DNA of 64,000 nt from Mangifera indica (GCF_011075055.1 NC_058143.1:16318930-16382929), one strand, 5' to 3'. Shown: positions 39,406 to 53,600, counted from the stretch's first letter. The notes: generated by a model from the sequence alone, not told the origin. Translations and numbers: made by a program.

Positions 39406-42400
39406 CTACCTATATGAATCTGGACGCTTTGGCTTGCTTTGAACAACAAGCTCAATCTTCTCCAACACCGCAGGGGTCAACAATGGAATGACATTGATAG
39501 CTTTCATGTTCTCTTGAATCTGCAAATAGGAAGGAAACATTTAAGATCCAAATTGAAAAACAGTGACCATAGTCCAGTTAAACCTTTCAAAGACAGCAAA
39601 TCAAATACATATTATAAACAAGCATGTTATAGGGGTAGCAGATCCAGCCAAAATTTGGTTACACAAATATGTTTCAAAGTGATGGTTGACACTAACCTGA
39701 GATTCCTTGGTAGCACCAGTAATAACTGAAGAAACATTAGGATTTGTTGCACACCACGCAATTGCAAGTTGAGCTAAGGATACACCTAGTTCATCTGCAA
39801 TTGGCTTCAGCCCATTAACTTTCTTCAGCACATCATCAACCAGTGATCGGTTTGCAAGGTTCTGGAAGGCATTGAAAGCAACACTTTAGCTTTTCAACCA
39901 CAAAAGAAGAGGTTAAAAAGAGAGTTAAATTAATCAGACACAAGAAATATTTAGAGACGCACAAAGTTATTCAACTACACTGTCCTAAACAGAACATAAA
40001 AGGAAAATAGAGCAATCAGGTGCCTTCAAGGCATTGAGGTTCACAAAAAGTTATTAATGACAGAAAAACAAAAAAGTGAAGAGCTCATTAGTCTTACGGA
40101 TAGCTTATTAGTTGGGCAAAATAGAACTTAACTAGAAAAACATTCAGACATATATTCTAAATACATGAATCACATTAACCATTGATTACAAATATACAGA
40201 AAATAAAATTGTGGTGATTTAAACATATAGCTTTAGAACAAAGATTATGTTTCTATTTCATATGTTGAATAATATATTTCCTTTATACTTTGCTTAATAA
40301 TCAAATATTGAAAAAAAATTAATCAATTCTGATATTTTTAGAAGAATACCAGCACAAACATGGAACTACAGACACGCTGCACATATGAAAGATATATTAT
40401 AGAGATTCACTTGATGTTCAAGCACAAATTTTCCAATTTAATTCATCCTTAGACAATAGTAGACAATATCTTTTTCAAGTAACAAATTAGATACACCTAA
40501 AGATTATCAAAAAAGTTTTGCTAGTAATGAAGAAAAGAAAATCCAAATAATTTTGCAAAAAGTGTGAAGTTTTAACAGTCAACATATGGGAACAAACCAC
40601 TAATAAGAAAAATGAAGAAGTCAATTTTGAATTTAAACAAGTCAGGCTTTGATGTTAATAAGAGCGAAGTCTGTGGGCTACAGCATACAGATGTTGTGCC
40701 AAATCCAATTAAATTACTTTGTAATTTTCCAATGCAAACCGACTGTCAGGTGGTATGGTTCCCTTGTTGTATTTTCCAGTGAGCACCCCGGATGCAAGTG
40801 GACTCCATGTAGTAAGACCTATGCCATGGTTGTTGTAGAGAGGAAGGTACTCAGATTCAACCTGCATTAATAATACAAAATGAGGTCATCACTGAAAGTC
40901 CAGAGTTCTTTTTTTGATTAAAAAACACAAACACAAGCATACATACATGAAGCCAAATTAAATTCATCTCATTGTAAGATGTTATACAAAAGTTGTTTAC
41001 AACTTTACATACCATACTTAAAATAAGCCATTAGCATTTGTATGATCAAACTTGCACATACAGGGTGGATCAAGTTATGAGTGAGAATTAATGCCTCCTA
41101 CAATGTCAACCAATGCCCCTAGAATATAGAAAAGCAGACTAAAGAGGAAATATACTGTGGCCAAGGAATCGTGAAGGAACACTAAGAATCCCTATATCAG
41201 CAGTAGACAAAATATATAATGAAAATGCTAACACAGAGTTCAGTCAATCTACTTGAGTAACTGGACAGACGAAAGGACACCTGTCACCAAAGCAAGCAGA
41301 ATCTTAAGATATTGTAGGAAATTTAAGTTGACAAAAATCAAATATTTAAAGAAAATGCTGACATATGTAGTCCTAGGACTCATGCTAAGTTAAACCTGTG
41401 GCACATAAGAATCAGAGAAATATATTAAGTTAAAGATAATAAGATGATTGTACTTACAATCATTCAATCAACCAGATGCCACAAAAACCATCCAGGAAAA
41501 GCACAGTGATTGACATAAAAAATTGAGCTATAGGCATTTCTCTTTTTTTAAAGTATTCCACAATGGTTTAACATTTGAAATTGCTACTGCAGTAAACTTG
41601 ATTCCTCGGAATAGCTTAAACTTTAAGGTTTTGAATTGTATAAATACGTCATCCATACATTTGATACTAATATTACTTGGAGTGAGTTGCTTTAATTAAC
41701 AAAGCCTAAGCCACCCAGACAAACTTGGAGACAGACAAGGATGCCAAAACAAATATAAAATTAATGTTGTTTGGCTAGAGATATATTTAAATAAAATAGT
41801 AACAAAGGAGCATGAATAACTATTTTATACATGAGAAGGGGTGGTAAAAACAATGATTAAAAGGACAAGTAGCCCTTTTCCCTTTTTAAGAAAAAAATGA
41901 ATGCAAAATACTGTTCATATCACTGACACTGATGTAACTTTTTTTTCATTCAACAATTCAAACACATGGCTTTAAGAAGATATCTTGCTTGTAATATTTT
42001 GCAAGCCTCCATCAAAATCTAAGTATGACTTGTAATCTATTTTTATGTGATAACATTTATGTCTTACTCTAAATATCAAAACACAGTGATATGAACATGT
42101 AGCAGATATCACCTAATATCATATTTCATCTATCTATGAAACCTAGCATGTTTTCCTGCAAATTTAGCCTTAGTCTAAAACTTAATTCCTGCAGCATGTT
42201 TAAAAGCTTTGGTCTATGTCAGCATTTGATTTCTACACTGCAAACACAAAAACAGTGACATAATCAAAACTAAAAATACATAACTCTAAATTACCAGAAA
42301 CTATCCAAAAATGAAGTCAATTCAAGTCATGTAAACACAAATTATTGGTAAAACCACAATCTATACCAATAACAAGAACCACATTCAAAGAAAATCCTGT

Positions 42401-43197
42401 GTATCCATAGAAACAGCTCACCTTGTGCCTGGACAGCAAATTATACTCTGGCTGTTCAACAACTGGCCCAACCAAATCCAATTTCTCCGCTATTCCCCAA
42501 GCTTCAGTGATCTGCTGTGCAGACCACTCACTTGTCCCCCAGTAAAATGCCCATCCCTTATCAATCACATAATTCATCGCCCTCACGGTCTCTTCAATCG
42601 GTGTTGATGTGTCCGGCCTATAACAATAAATCAAACAAAGCTATTCAAAAACTGTCGTACACAGCAAATTACTCAACCCACAAAACAAAAAAATTATCAA
42701 CAACACAGAAAACAAATCAGAAATCAACTACTCCACCAATCATTTACTGAAACCCATCAACCAATCAATTCACAAGGAAAGACATAAATTTTCTTCAAAA
42801 AAGTCAACCAAAAGAGAAAAAAATTCAACCTGTGACAGTATATAACATCGACATAATCCATATCAAGGCGTTTCAAGGAAGCTTTGGTTCCCTCAACAAT
42901 ATGCTTCCTGGAAAGACCCTTATCGTTGGGGCCGGGTCCACCCCAGAAGATCTTGGTGGAAACAACGATATCCGAACGCTTCCAACCCAGTTCACGAATA
43001 GCTTGTCCCATAATTTCCTCGGCACGGCCGTTTGCGTAGACCTCGGCATTGTCGAAAAAGTTGACGCCATGGTCTCTGCAACACTGCAAGATCGACTTTG
43101 CTTCCTTGACGTCGAGCTGGTTGCCGAAGCTCACCCACGCTCCGTAGGCGAGTTGACTCACTTTCAGCCCCGATCGGCCGAGATTCTTGTACTGCAT
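39406..43197 (-). CDS. KAB1: Aldo-keto reductase / K+ channel beta subunit, KAB1-like (5 exons, 328 aa)
   Basis: Member of the Kv-beta branch of aldo-keto reductases, NADPH-binding TIM barrels that associate with Shaker K+ channels and keep reductase activity (family knowledge). Exons from the start: 42830-43197, 42422-42617, 40718-40861, 39697-39861, 39406-39519. The sum is 987 nt, giving 328 residues, the length of Arabidopsis KAB1. Catalytic tetrad positions visible are Asp49 and Tyr54 in [11 protein letters not shown], Lys82 in VVSTKIF and His122 in YCHRPD. The cofactor-binding end is seen in [15 protein letters not shown] and [10 protein letters not shown]. No signal or membrane segment is present, so it should be cytosolic or peripheral at the membrane. 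The 1.56-kb intron 40862-42421 holds nothing recognisable. Confidence 0.95.
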
Positions 43198-43302
43198 TTT
43201 GGCCGGTTCTCAGAGTGTTAAAGTTTGACAGAGACTACGAGAGAATAACAGAACGAAGAAGGCAAGTGAGAGCGTCTTATGTTGGTGAGTTGCAGAGATG
43301 TA

Positions 43303-43308
43303 CACGTG
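43303..43308. promoter_or_regulatory. G-box (CACGTG) upstream of the KAB1-like gene
   Basis: The palindrome CACGTG in TACACGTGGA lies 106 bp before the start codon, in the promoter or 5' leader. G-boxes bind bZIP and bHLH factors in plants and the GTGG flank also fits ABRE-type sites. The function here is inferred. Confidence 0.45.
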
Positions 43309-46282
43309 GACGGTAGAGATTCAGTGTGAGTGAGGCGGTAGCATTTAAGTGTTGAGAAATTGAAGGATATTTGCTCCTGCGATTTGTGTGTGTTTGTAAA
43401 ATGATATGCTGTGGCAATCAATACGATGTTCATATTTTCTTTACTTTATACGTTAAATTATATTGCATACTAAAAGCGATTGGCCGGTGCGTTTGATTTC
43501 GATAATATTTGTGTTAGAGTCGGAATAATAAAATAATATATAATATCATTTTATTTAAATATTATTATATAATTATTTTAAAATATTTGTTATATTATTT
43601 ATTATATTAATTAAAAATAAAATTTAAAAAAATTAATAAATAATAATATAATTATAATTAAATCAATATTAGGTTATTAATCTTTTAATACTATGTTTAA
43701 TATTAATTATTATATCACTATTAATAATAAAAAATTATCAAATCTTTTATTATTGAAAAATTAAACAAATTAATACTAATAATAAAAATATATAATTAGA
43801 GTAAATAATAACAAAAGATTATTTTAATAATTTATATTTCATTTATAATTAATGGGACAAGTAATATAATAAATAATCATATTATCAATCATTAAAAAAT
43901 GATCAAATTAATATATATTTTATTATAATTATATCATTAGTTTTTAAATTATTTTACAAACTAAAATAATAATTTATGATTGTGTAATTTGATTGTTTAT
44001 TTTTTCTTTAAATTATTCAATCAAATATATATATTTTTTGGTTAACCGGAGGAACTCTTGCAATAAAGATAAGGGGGTATATAGTTACTTAGACCCGTAA
44101 CTACAAATTAGATAAATTATGGTTAAACTTTATTTTGGTAAAGTGTTTATAAATCTCTTTAACTTTTTACTGCTTAAACCAATCTTTGGGGTCAATTCAA
44201 TCAAATATTACTTCCTCAATTTATACAAATAAATTGTTACAATTTATTTATACCTGTAATTTTATTCCATGGGTAATTTTTTCTTTTTTTGCCTCATCTT
44301 TTTTTTTTTTTATTCTACTTCTATTTTTATTTCTTGACTACCAAAAAACACCCAAGGAATCTAGAAGTGGGAGTTTTCAAATATAAGATATGAGTTGTAG
44401 GTTGAAGAAGTGTCACCTATTGTAAACCAATTATATAATATTTACATTTATAAAATATTAAAAATGTATTATTCTAAAGGCTTCTTTCTCTACAAAGCCT
44501 CTATTATCATCATCATCACTATCTTAACATTCAACATTGTCGCATTTTCTTTTTTTTTAGGTCAAAATTTCCACCATTGTTTAGTATTCTTTTTTCAGTC
44601 AACATCCAAGCCCAACACCAACAACCCCCACACCCCACCCCAAATATTAGCTTCATTTTTGATAAACCCAACCCTAATTCACAAGAAAAACAGTTAGGGG
44701 AGATATGAGATCTAAGCTGACAAATTAGACCAACATTTGAAAGCTGACAGATTAAGGCTTGTGTTGCTAGTAGTAGTGTTTTAATTTAACACCATAGATA
44801 AGGTATTGTTTATGTTGCTAAATATCATGAATAAATGAAAATGGTGTTACGATAAAAAATTTAACTAAAAAGTGTCTATCATCATTATTAGTATTTAACA
44901 TTTAATTATATAATAATGAATTATTATTATTAATATATAAATTGATATTTATTATAAATATACATTATATATCATCTCACCGTTTTATCCGGTGTTAAAA
45001 AGACACCCACCCAATAATAATTGTTTATTGGGAGGTGATTAGGAGGTTATGTGCATCGATCGGCCTTGTGTTAGCTTAACTATAGATGGGCTACATAACA
45101 AATCATAAATCATGGGCTCTACGTACTTGTCTTGTAGGCTTGAGCGGCTCAAAAATCCAATAGCGTAAAGCAATTTTTAGCTCCACCTATCTTATTGTAT
45201 CTCATATATATAAAGACCACAGTCCTATAACAAAAAAAGAAAACACCAAAATAAAATAAAAGTTTTACGCATTTTTTCTCTCCAAATTTAAATATTTCAT
45301 AATTTTTCTTTAATTAAATTTTAAAAAATAATAATTTTATCTAAATTTTTAAGTTTTTTTCTTCTCTCTTTAACAACAACAACAAACTAAAAAAAATATA
45401 AAAAATAATAACATCTCTCTCATTATTATTATTTTTTTTATAAAGAGATCCACCGATAAAATAATATCTTTAATGTATTATTTAATAATTTTAAAATAAA
45501 AAAATAAATAATCATATTACTTAATTATATATTAACATTTTAATTTACATAAATATATTTATAAGATTTATTTATATATATAATTTTATTTTTATATTTA
45601 TATTCTTCTAAATATATTTAAAAAATGAATTTAAGGTGATGGCGGCTACATCATGATCCATGACTCAAAACTCATATGTGGCAGAAAATAAGTGGGTGAA
45701 CGTCTATAAAATCGGGTAGCAAGCATCGAGCTATCCATTATTAAATTTCAGATCACATGTATGCATGTGCTTTTTTAATTTTTAATTTTTATTGTTATTA
45801 TTACACCATATTTAAAATTAATAGTCTTTTCTGATATCATTCATAATGTATTTCATCATAACTCCCTTTCAATTATTTTAATTTCTATAATAATATTCGC
45901 CTGTCTTTTGTTTGACTTGTTATGAGTATTATTACTCGTCTAAAAGATAATGTATAATAATAATCATAATAATAAATATTACAAAAAAATAATAATAAAT
46001 AAAAGTAAATCAAAATTATAATCATATCTATACTTAAAACTATTAAGCATGAAATCATTTTTATTATGAACTTTCAAACTTTGTTATTTCCGTAATTTTT
46101 AAAAGAATACGTACATTGATTCATTCAAGTGTTTTTTATTAATGATAAAAGTAAGAAGAATTGATTAAAAAATGTTTTTCTTACTTTACCCTTTTCTCTA
46201 GAGTGAAAATATGACGAGTGTGTTTTATTTTAGTTTTTGTTTTACATAAGGTAAAGAGATAACCAAACTCTTGTTTAAATAA

Positions 46283-46735
46283 GAGTTTTTATTAGGGTTA
46301 CAAATTTCGAGCACGTGCAAGGCCCAAGAGCTAAGTGGGTTGTGTCGGAGTCTTAAAGGAAGCTTTGCGGTGGACATGCCATGACTTGCAAAAAATAATT
46401 AATTTTTTTAAAATTATATTTTGATAGTTCAACTTGCAAAGCATATGGATTAACCTACTGAAAAGCCACACATAAGTATAACCTACCATAGAGGTAAAGA
46501 GAGAATTAACTCCTTTTTCGAAAAGGGTTTGCATCAGGGTCACAAATTTTGAGCACGTGCCAAGGCCTATAAATAAAGTGGGTTGTGTCAAGGCCTCACA
46601 TGAAGCTTTGCGGGTGGACACGATACAACTTGCAAAAAGTAATTAAAATTTTTGTAAAAAATATATTTTAATAGTTTAGCCGGCAAAACACACAAGTCAG
46701 CCTATTGAAAAGCCACACAGAGGCATAACCTATCA
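46283..46735. repeat. Diverged tandem duplication, period about 242 bp
   Basis: GAGCACGTGC occurs at 46309 and 46551 within longer matching blocks (AGGGTTACAAATTT / AGGGTCACAAATTT; GTGGGTTGTGTC; GAAGCTTTGCGG; AAAAGCCACACA; ATAACCTA). Two copies are clear. A following stretch to about 46830 repeats CAACCCA and GGGTTGTG motifs. The unit's origin is unknown. Confidence 0.8.
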
Positions 46736-47383
46736 TGCAATGGGTTGTGCGCTAGGCTTTGAAAATTTGCGAGTTTACGCACAACACAACCCATGACACT
46801 GTGGGTTATACCAATTTCAACATAGTCTAACATAACACAATTCATCACCAACTCCATTAACAACAATCTCCATCACAATTTAGGAAAAGTCATGTTTCTT
46901 AATCAACCAATAAAATTCAAAGTAAATTAAGTAAAACTTTTAAAGTGAAGGTTTGAGTTTGATCTTTTATCGTATTTATAAAACTTTAATTTATCTTATA
47001 TAGTAATTATAGATTTAATTATTATATTATAAATTTATTTATTTAATAAATACGAGTAGGTTACAGTTAAAAAAATAACCTGATTATGCTCAACATTATT
47101 CTGAAAATGAATTATTGTGACATTTGACTTAAAATATAAATTGGTTGGATATTTATTTCATATGAAAAACTGCATGCATGCAGTACAAGGCAAATATTGT
47201 GGTTGTGGGGCTAAATAATGATGGGTTGATTGCTTAATGCATAAGCACACATGCAACGTACAATAATAATTAATATTTACTTTTGGCTGTATATATTTTC
47301 CCATGCGTATAAAAACGTGACCACATCATCTATTCATATTCTGCATGCGAATTAGTTGGGCAGAGGTTGTTTATCGCCAGAAC

Positions 47384-48040
47384 AGATTCAAATTCAGTTT
47401 ATTGAAGTTTTAAAATGAAATTAACAAAAATGAGTATGAAATAAATAAGTTTGATTGAATTAAATTTGAGTTTGAACTTAAATTTTAAAAGTATTTGACT
47501 TATCAAATTTGTTAATATGAAATTTTTTGATACAAATCAATTAAAATAATCGTTTTAGTCATTTTTTATTTTGTTACAAAATTGAGCCTAGTTAAATGTT
47601 TGGTTTGAATTCGAATTTAAGCTCAACCCTCCTTAAGTGAATTGGGCTCGAACAATTCTAAGAAAAGCTTAGCAAGCTAGAGCTTAGACAAACTCATAAG
47701 TTTAAGCTTAAACAAGTCTAAACTTGATTCAATTCGAATTCAACCATAGTTTATTATTAGATCAAATTCCATTTCAGTTTATTCAAATTTGAAAATAAAA
47801 TTGACTGAAACGAGCTTAAAATAAACAAGTTCGATTCAGTCAAATTTGAGCTCAAACTCAAGTTTTAAAGATATTTAACTTGTCAAACTCATAACACTAA
47901 AATATTTTAATACAAATCGATTAAAATGGCAAAATTTTGATTAATATATATAAAAATAATATTATTTTAATTATTTTTTATTTAATTATAATATTGGATT
48001 TAACTAAAAATTTGATTTAAATTCAACTTTACTCAAATAA
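47384..48040. repeat. Two diverged copies of a dispersed repeat, about 377 bp apart
   Basis: The block from ATTCAAATTCAGTTTATTGA (about 47386) through GAAATTAACAAAAATGAG and AAATTTGAGTTTGAACT is repeated from about 47763 (CATTTCAGTTTATTCAAATT, AAAATTGACTGAAACGAG, AAATTTGAGCTCAAACTC). Similar sequence occurs at 13985 and 25085. It is an old interspersed element of unknown class. Confidence 0.65.
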
Positions 48041-48380
48041 ATAACCCTAAGATAAATTGTGATAGTTTAAATTTATCTCTACTGAGGCTAATATCCTTCA
48101 TTATATTTCCCCTTAATCAAATGAAGTACAAATTTACTGCTATTTACTGGCCAATCAGACTCGCCTTCCCATTAGTCTTGCACCAATCAACTGTATTTAC
48201 TGCATGCGAATTTGTCTAACTCTTCTGATTGGCTGTCGTACTGAATTTCAAAGAAAGTTCTATTCTACTTGTAAATTAAATCATATGCTAAATATGAACA
48301 ATATTTTTGCCAAATTCAATATATTAAATGACATCTCGAAAATTACAAACAATGAAAGCAGCAAACTATCCAACATATTA

Positions 48381-49140
48381 TTAATATAAAAATAAACATG
48401 TCAGCATATAAATCTTGCTGCAACATAATTTAAACATTATTTTTAAAAAATTGATCCTATTTCATAAATTTGTACGTGACTAATCCTCAATGATACGGTA
48501 CGTTGACACGAAGAATATATATATTTTTTTAAGGCCAATGGGCTTATTTTCGCCTGAATATTAATGTATTCTCAAACTAATATTTGTTAATTATAAAAAT
48601 TTTAAATTTGTATATATAAATAATTAAAATTAATTATATTAATTATATTTTGAAAATAAAATTATTATTTAATAAATAATATAATAAAAATAATAAAATA
48701 TTTTTATTTTTTCTCTAAGTTTGAAAAAATTAACAATTTTTTTTATAATTAAACTTTTAAAACTTATATTTTTCTCTTAGAGTTTTAAATTTTCAAAATA
48801 ATTTTTTGGTGAACAACAGTTTTTTTGATGTACTCTCTGTCCTAACGATATATCTTTTTTTGATTGTATTTCTGACATCAAGTCTTCATTATAAATGAAA
48901 ACGACTCATTTTTCTCAAAGACAAAAATATTAATATCGATAATATGTCTTCTTCAACAACAAAGATGATGAAGACATATCATCTCTATCATATTAATATA
49001 CAAATAAACATGGCTGCTTATAAATCTTGGTACAACATAATTTAAACATTAATATTTTTAAATTAACCTTATTTTATAAATATATGTGTGATTAACCCAT
49101 GATGATACGGTCCATTGGCATAAAGAGTACGTATTTTATT
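48381..49140. repeat. Pair of about 140-bp direct repeats flanking about 480 bp
   Basis: The left copy (about 48381-48527) and right copy (about 48992-49140) share ACAACATAATTTAAACATTA, AAATCTTG, CTTATTTTATAAAT-like and ATGATACGGT blocks in the same order. The enclosed DNA begins with a Mutator-like terminal repeat at 48532. Confidence 0.7.
48532..48980. mobile_element. Truncated Mutator-like element copy
   Basis: Starts with GGCCAATGGGCTTATTTTCG. Further in it has the TTTTCTCTAAGTTTGAAAAA and CTTTTAAAACTTATATTTTT blocks and a GAAAACGACTCATTTTTCTC core shared with the elements at 54516 and 56710. No matching right end was found. Confidence 0.5.
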
Positions 49141-49670
49141 TTAATATATGATACAAATATTGCTGGTTTAATTATGAAACCGTCTAATTCTTCTGCCATA
49201 ATCAATTATTAGATTGATAAATAAGCCTCTTGATTCTCGAAAATCCTATAAGCGTTTTGATTACCATGAAAAACGGTTAATTTTTTTTCATTCTATATGT
49301 ATATTTACGGTTGGCTGATTTAGTCATCTTAAGGATAACTAAATAATTTTGTGTTTAAATTATTAATAACGTTGTAAAAAGCTGTGAAACGGGCAGGAGT
49401 AGATTTTAAATATTTTTTTATTTATGTTTAACTTTTTTCTTTCTTTTATGCTTTTGTGATTATTATATAAAATTTTAAATTGAATGCCTAAAATCCAAAG
49501 ATCAGAATTGAAAAACTAATATTTTTTTTTAATTTAAATTTTGTATCCAAAAAGGACCAATTTATGTAAATTTACCGATATAAGATTCCTTTAATGATCA
49601 TACACACACATCATCTTTTCCGTGTTTTGCTCATATGAAATTTTTCTTAGAGTTATACATAGACACACGC

Positions 49671-49830
49671 GAAAATTAATTAAAATAAACAAAAATCTGT
49701 CTATTTATATGTTTTTAGGCCAACGTAAAAAAGTTTCACCATGTTATTTGCTTAATTTGATGAAACTTTTTTACGTTGGCCTAAAAACGTATAAACAAAC
49801 AGGTTTTTACTTATTTTAATTAATTTTCCC
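49671..49830. mobile_element. 160-bp foldback MITE with perfect 8-bp TSD (hAT-like)
   Basis: Two 68-bp arms (49671-49738 and 49761-49828) are reverse complements with only six differences, all transitions, around a 22-nt loop. The sequence ACACACGC occurs immediately before (49663-49670) and after (49831-49838), an 8-bp target duplication as expected for hAT-type elements. There is no coding capacity. As RNA it would form a long, nearly perfect hairpin. Confidence 0.85.
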
Positions 49831-50663
49831 ACACACGCACACAAACATATATTACAAATATTGAACTTCTCCTACGTTATTGTTAGTGTAAAAAAAAAAA
49901 ACATAAAAAAAAAAGCATTGTTATCATTTTAACTAAAAAATTTGTTTAATTAACAACACTATTATTAATCCCGTTGATATCGGTGAATCCTCGTCATGTG
50001 CCAAATAATCCATTAAATATTTAATTTTTATATTTTTTTTATAAGTTTATTATTAATTACATACTCAGTTGGACTTATAATAATTAATTAAAATCTGATT
50101 CTATTTAAATGATAATAAAGACCGTCAACATCTTGGATTGCTTCACTGTATTGCAATATGAAATCAATTAAGTAACTAAATGCACCCATCTTAACTAGGT
50201 CATGAAAACCAAAACCATGCTTAAACCACCTAATCAAAAAATTTTATTGTTAACAACCATTTATATTTCCCATTCCAAAATCAAGGTAGCTCTTATTAAT
50301 TATCATGATACCAAGCCATTGTTCTATTTGGGATTGGAATATTAGAAAGTGGAGTCAAAATTCCCCTAAATCGAGAAAAACATTTACGTAAGAAATAAAA
50401 TTATATATAAAACAAATTGTATAAATTTATAAGTGATAATTTATTATTGGGTGATGTTATTGTTAATTTTTTTTTTTAATTTTAAAATAAATCAATCAGA
50501 TACCATTATTTCCGAAACACTTTAAACACAATTTGATTGCTTTTTCCATATGAATAAACTTTTACACAGCGTTAATTTTTATATAGACTATAAAAGTAGT
50601 ATGTCACAGGACTAATACACTCCTTGTGCTATAACTTAGAAGATTACAAATTTATACACCATA

Positions 50664-50890
50664 TAAGAATGGCAAAAACAATTATTCCCACCAGAGATTT
50701 AGTTTATTCCCAAACTTTTATTTACAAAGTTTTATAATATCCATTTATAAATAGTTAAAATTAATAAAATTTGTTAATTTTAATAATAAAATTATTATTT
50801 AACCGATAATACTAAAATAAAATTTTATCTTATTTTCTTCCGTAAACCATAAAATCTAACCATTTTCTCATGATTAACTTTTCAGAAGGT
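50664..50890. mobile_element. Mutator-like terminal-repeat fragment
   Basis: ATGGCAAAAACAATTATTCC with CACCAGAGATTTAG, AATAATAAAATTATTATTTA and TTATTTTCTTCCGTAAACCA follows the order of terminal-repeat blocks in the full-length copies. No partner end or target duplication was seen. Confidence 0.4.
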
Positions 50891-52814
50891 TACAATTTTG
50901 CTGATCAATAGTCATAGCAAAAATAAATACTAATTAAGAGTGATAATTGTTGAAATAATAAAAACGTTGAAGTTAGAAAAAAGTGCAGTTAAATGAGTAA
51001 TGTTGATGCAATAATTAAATGCGTTAAAGGGTAATAATCAGTGGGGGATTTCACTAATTTGTTAAAGATTTTGGAGCCCACTTTGCGTTTTATTTTGGTT
51101 GGTGCTAGCTTACAAACAACAAGAATCTAGGGTCAGAGTAGTTATTCAGGAAAAAACTAATTTAACCCATGTGGCCTGTGGGGGTTAGCCAGATTAGTTT
51201 AATTAATTAAATTATCCATTAATATTTGTTATTGATGGAGCCCAATTTAAATTTTGTGAATATTAAATTTGCAAGGATTTTATTGAAAAACATTTTCTTG
51301 CATTAAAAAAAAAAAGGGAAATTATTATTTTTGAGGGAACAAATGACATTAGAGTTAATTAAGGAACAATTAATGCCTAAACCCTTTGATTAGGCCTTCT
51401 TTCTCACTGTCAACCACTCAAGAAGTCACATTCTCTGGTTACCATTGTTCGCCAACCTTACCGGACGCTGACACGTCCTCATTTTCACATATTTAATATT
51501 ACTTAAGTAGATTAATACTTAAATATTATAAAAGTATTAGATCAGATTATTTAATTTGAAAAAGAAATAAAAATAGACGGAGGAAAACAGGGGCCGCCAA
51601 TCACTCCGCAAGCAAAGATAATGTGAAGAACAAAAATTAAATAAATTACCGAGAAAAACTGAATGTTGTTATCCATATAATTATATAATTATCAGGTATT
51701 TCACTTATTTAATATAATTGATTCAATTTTAAAAAAAAAAAAATTAATTCAAGGAAAATTTTATCAAAGTCAAAAATAAAATATACATAAGTAATACATT
51801 TTTGAAAACTTTCTCTGGACACAGCTTGAAAGCATTATTAACAAGAAGGTTGACTTGAATATGTTACAAATTCAATTAGAATGTCAAAAATTAGGTTCCA
51901 AATCATTGAATTTATTCAGGCGCAATAATAAAAATACTATGGCTTATGAGAGAGTTTTATTCTAGAATTAGTTGTATAAAACAGTGTTCTAAAATTGGAC
52001 TTGATGACCCGGTTTGACTGATTAAACAGTAAATTAGTTAATAATTCAGTTTAGTTTCGTAATCAGATCTGGTATATATATAAATATTGACATATTTAAA
52101 ATTCGATCAAACTCGATAAATTTTTTGAATCGAAAAAACTATCCAAAACTAATAATTTATAATTAGTTTTTTTTTTATCTATATAATAGAGTGTTAGTTG
52201 TTTAATTAATATATTTAAAATTATATTTTATGTTTAAAAAATATGATAAATATTTTATATTATTTTAAAAAATATATAATAATTTAATAATAGGTTAAAT
52301 TGGTTGAATCATGAATTAGGAAAATTAGCAATCCGATTTTAAAACATGGGTATAAAATAGGGTTTCGGTCGTAATAGGAGGGGCAGTTTTACTTAATAAG
52401 GTGACAGATTTTCAGTTGAAACAACTCAAACTTTGACTCTGACGTTTTACTCTATATTGGAGAATGTATTAATATTGACGGAATGAAAATGACCCTACGA
52501 TAAGGTTGAAAGGGCAGCTAGCTTTAAGTCGATGGGAAGTCCAATTTCACCAACCTTAGTTAGACTTATGATGGTAATTAAATAACTAATCACTTACCTG
52601 ATGATGTATGTATTAATGGTTTAGATTTATAAATATGATTTTTCCCAAAATCAACATCCACTACATCTACCTTATCTTCTTTGACAATAAGCCTCAATTT
52701 CAGTGTAGGATTCAGTGGGGGTATTACTCTGAGAAAGGATAGTGATAGGCAGAAATAGGGACAACATTGCATGAGCATTATCCAGTTTGAAAACAATAAT
52801 ATTATGTGTATATA

Positions 52815-53600
52815 TTTTTTAGTATATAATTAAATATATAGATAATATATCATTATGTGATTGAATATGTATTTATTTTTAATTTAAAATTATTAAATTA
52901 TATGATGACATATTATTTGTAACCCAGTTATGAATTGTAAACTGAAAAAATAATATTATAAGTACCCATTTTAAGTACATAAATAAATATATATTTATAT
53001 ATATCATTACATGATTGGATATTATTTTATCATTAATTTAACATCGTTTAATCATATTTAATCATATTATAACATATATAAAATATGTATATATATATAT
53101 ATGTGTAATTAAAATAGATACATATAATTTGATTAATACTTAAAAATATATACATATAATTTTATTGATTTCAAAATTAATTGGGTAGCGGATTGGTTGG
53201 AAACATTTGATAACACTACTTGGCCTTTTCTTCCCAATGTCTTTCGTAATTTAACTAAAATCACAAACTTGTCTCCTCTATATATTATGACTCTCTTTTT
53301 GCCACTTTCCTAAAAAAATCCCATTCATGAGTTACTATATAAGTACTACAACTATTAATCCTTTTTTATTTTCTCTTTTTGGGTGTGAATTGTCAAAAAA
53401 ATCTCATAAAACAAACTTACTCTTAATTATTGAGAAACCAAAAAATGCCAATAATAACCTATAAATATTAAGAAGATTTTGTCACGATAAAAGAGAGTTA
53501 TTTTATTTATAATTTAAAAATATTTAATTATATAATGATATATATTAAATATATATTTATTTATATATTTAAAATAAATATATAATATTTTATTGATTTT
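52815..53600. repeat. Cluster of degenerate copies of the 37366-type MITE
   Basis: TTTTTAGTATATAATTAAAT (about 52816), TTTTTAATTTAAAATTATTA (about 52875), a second related block near 52970-53080 and a third near 53505-53590 resemble the ends and core of the MITE at 37366-37491. Individual limits cannot be drawn. Confidence 0.4.
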
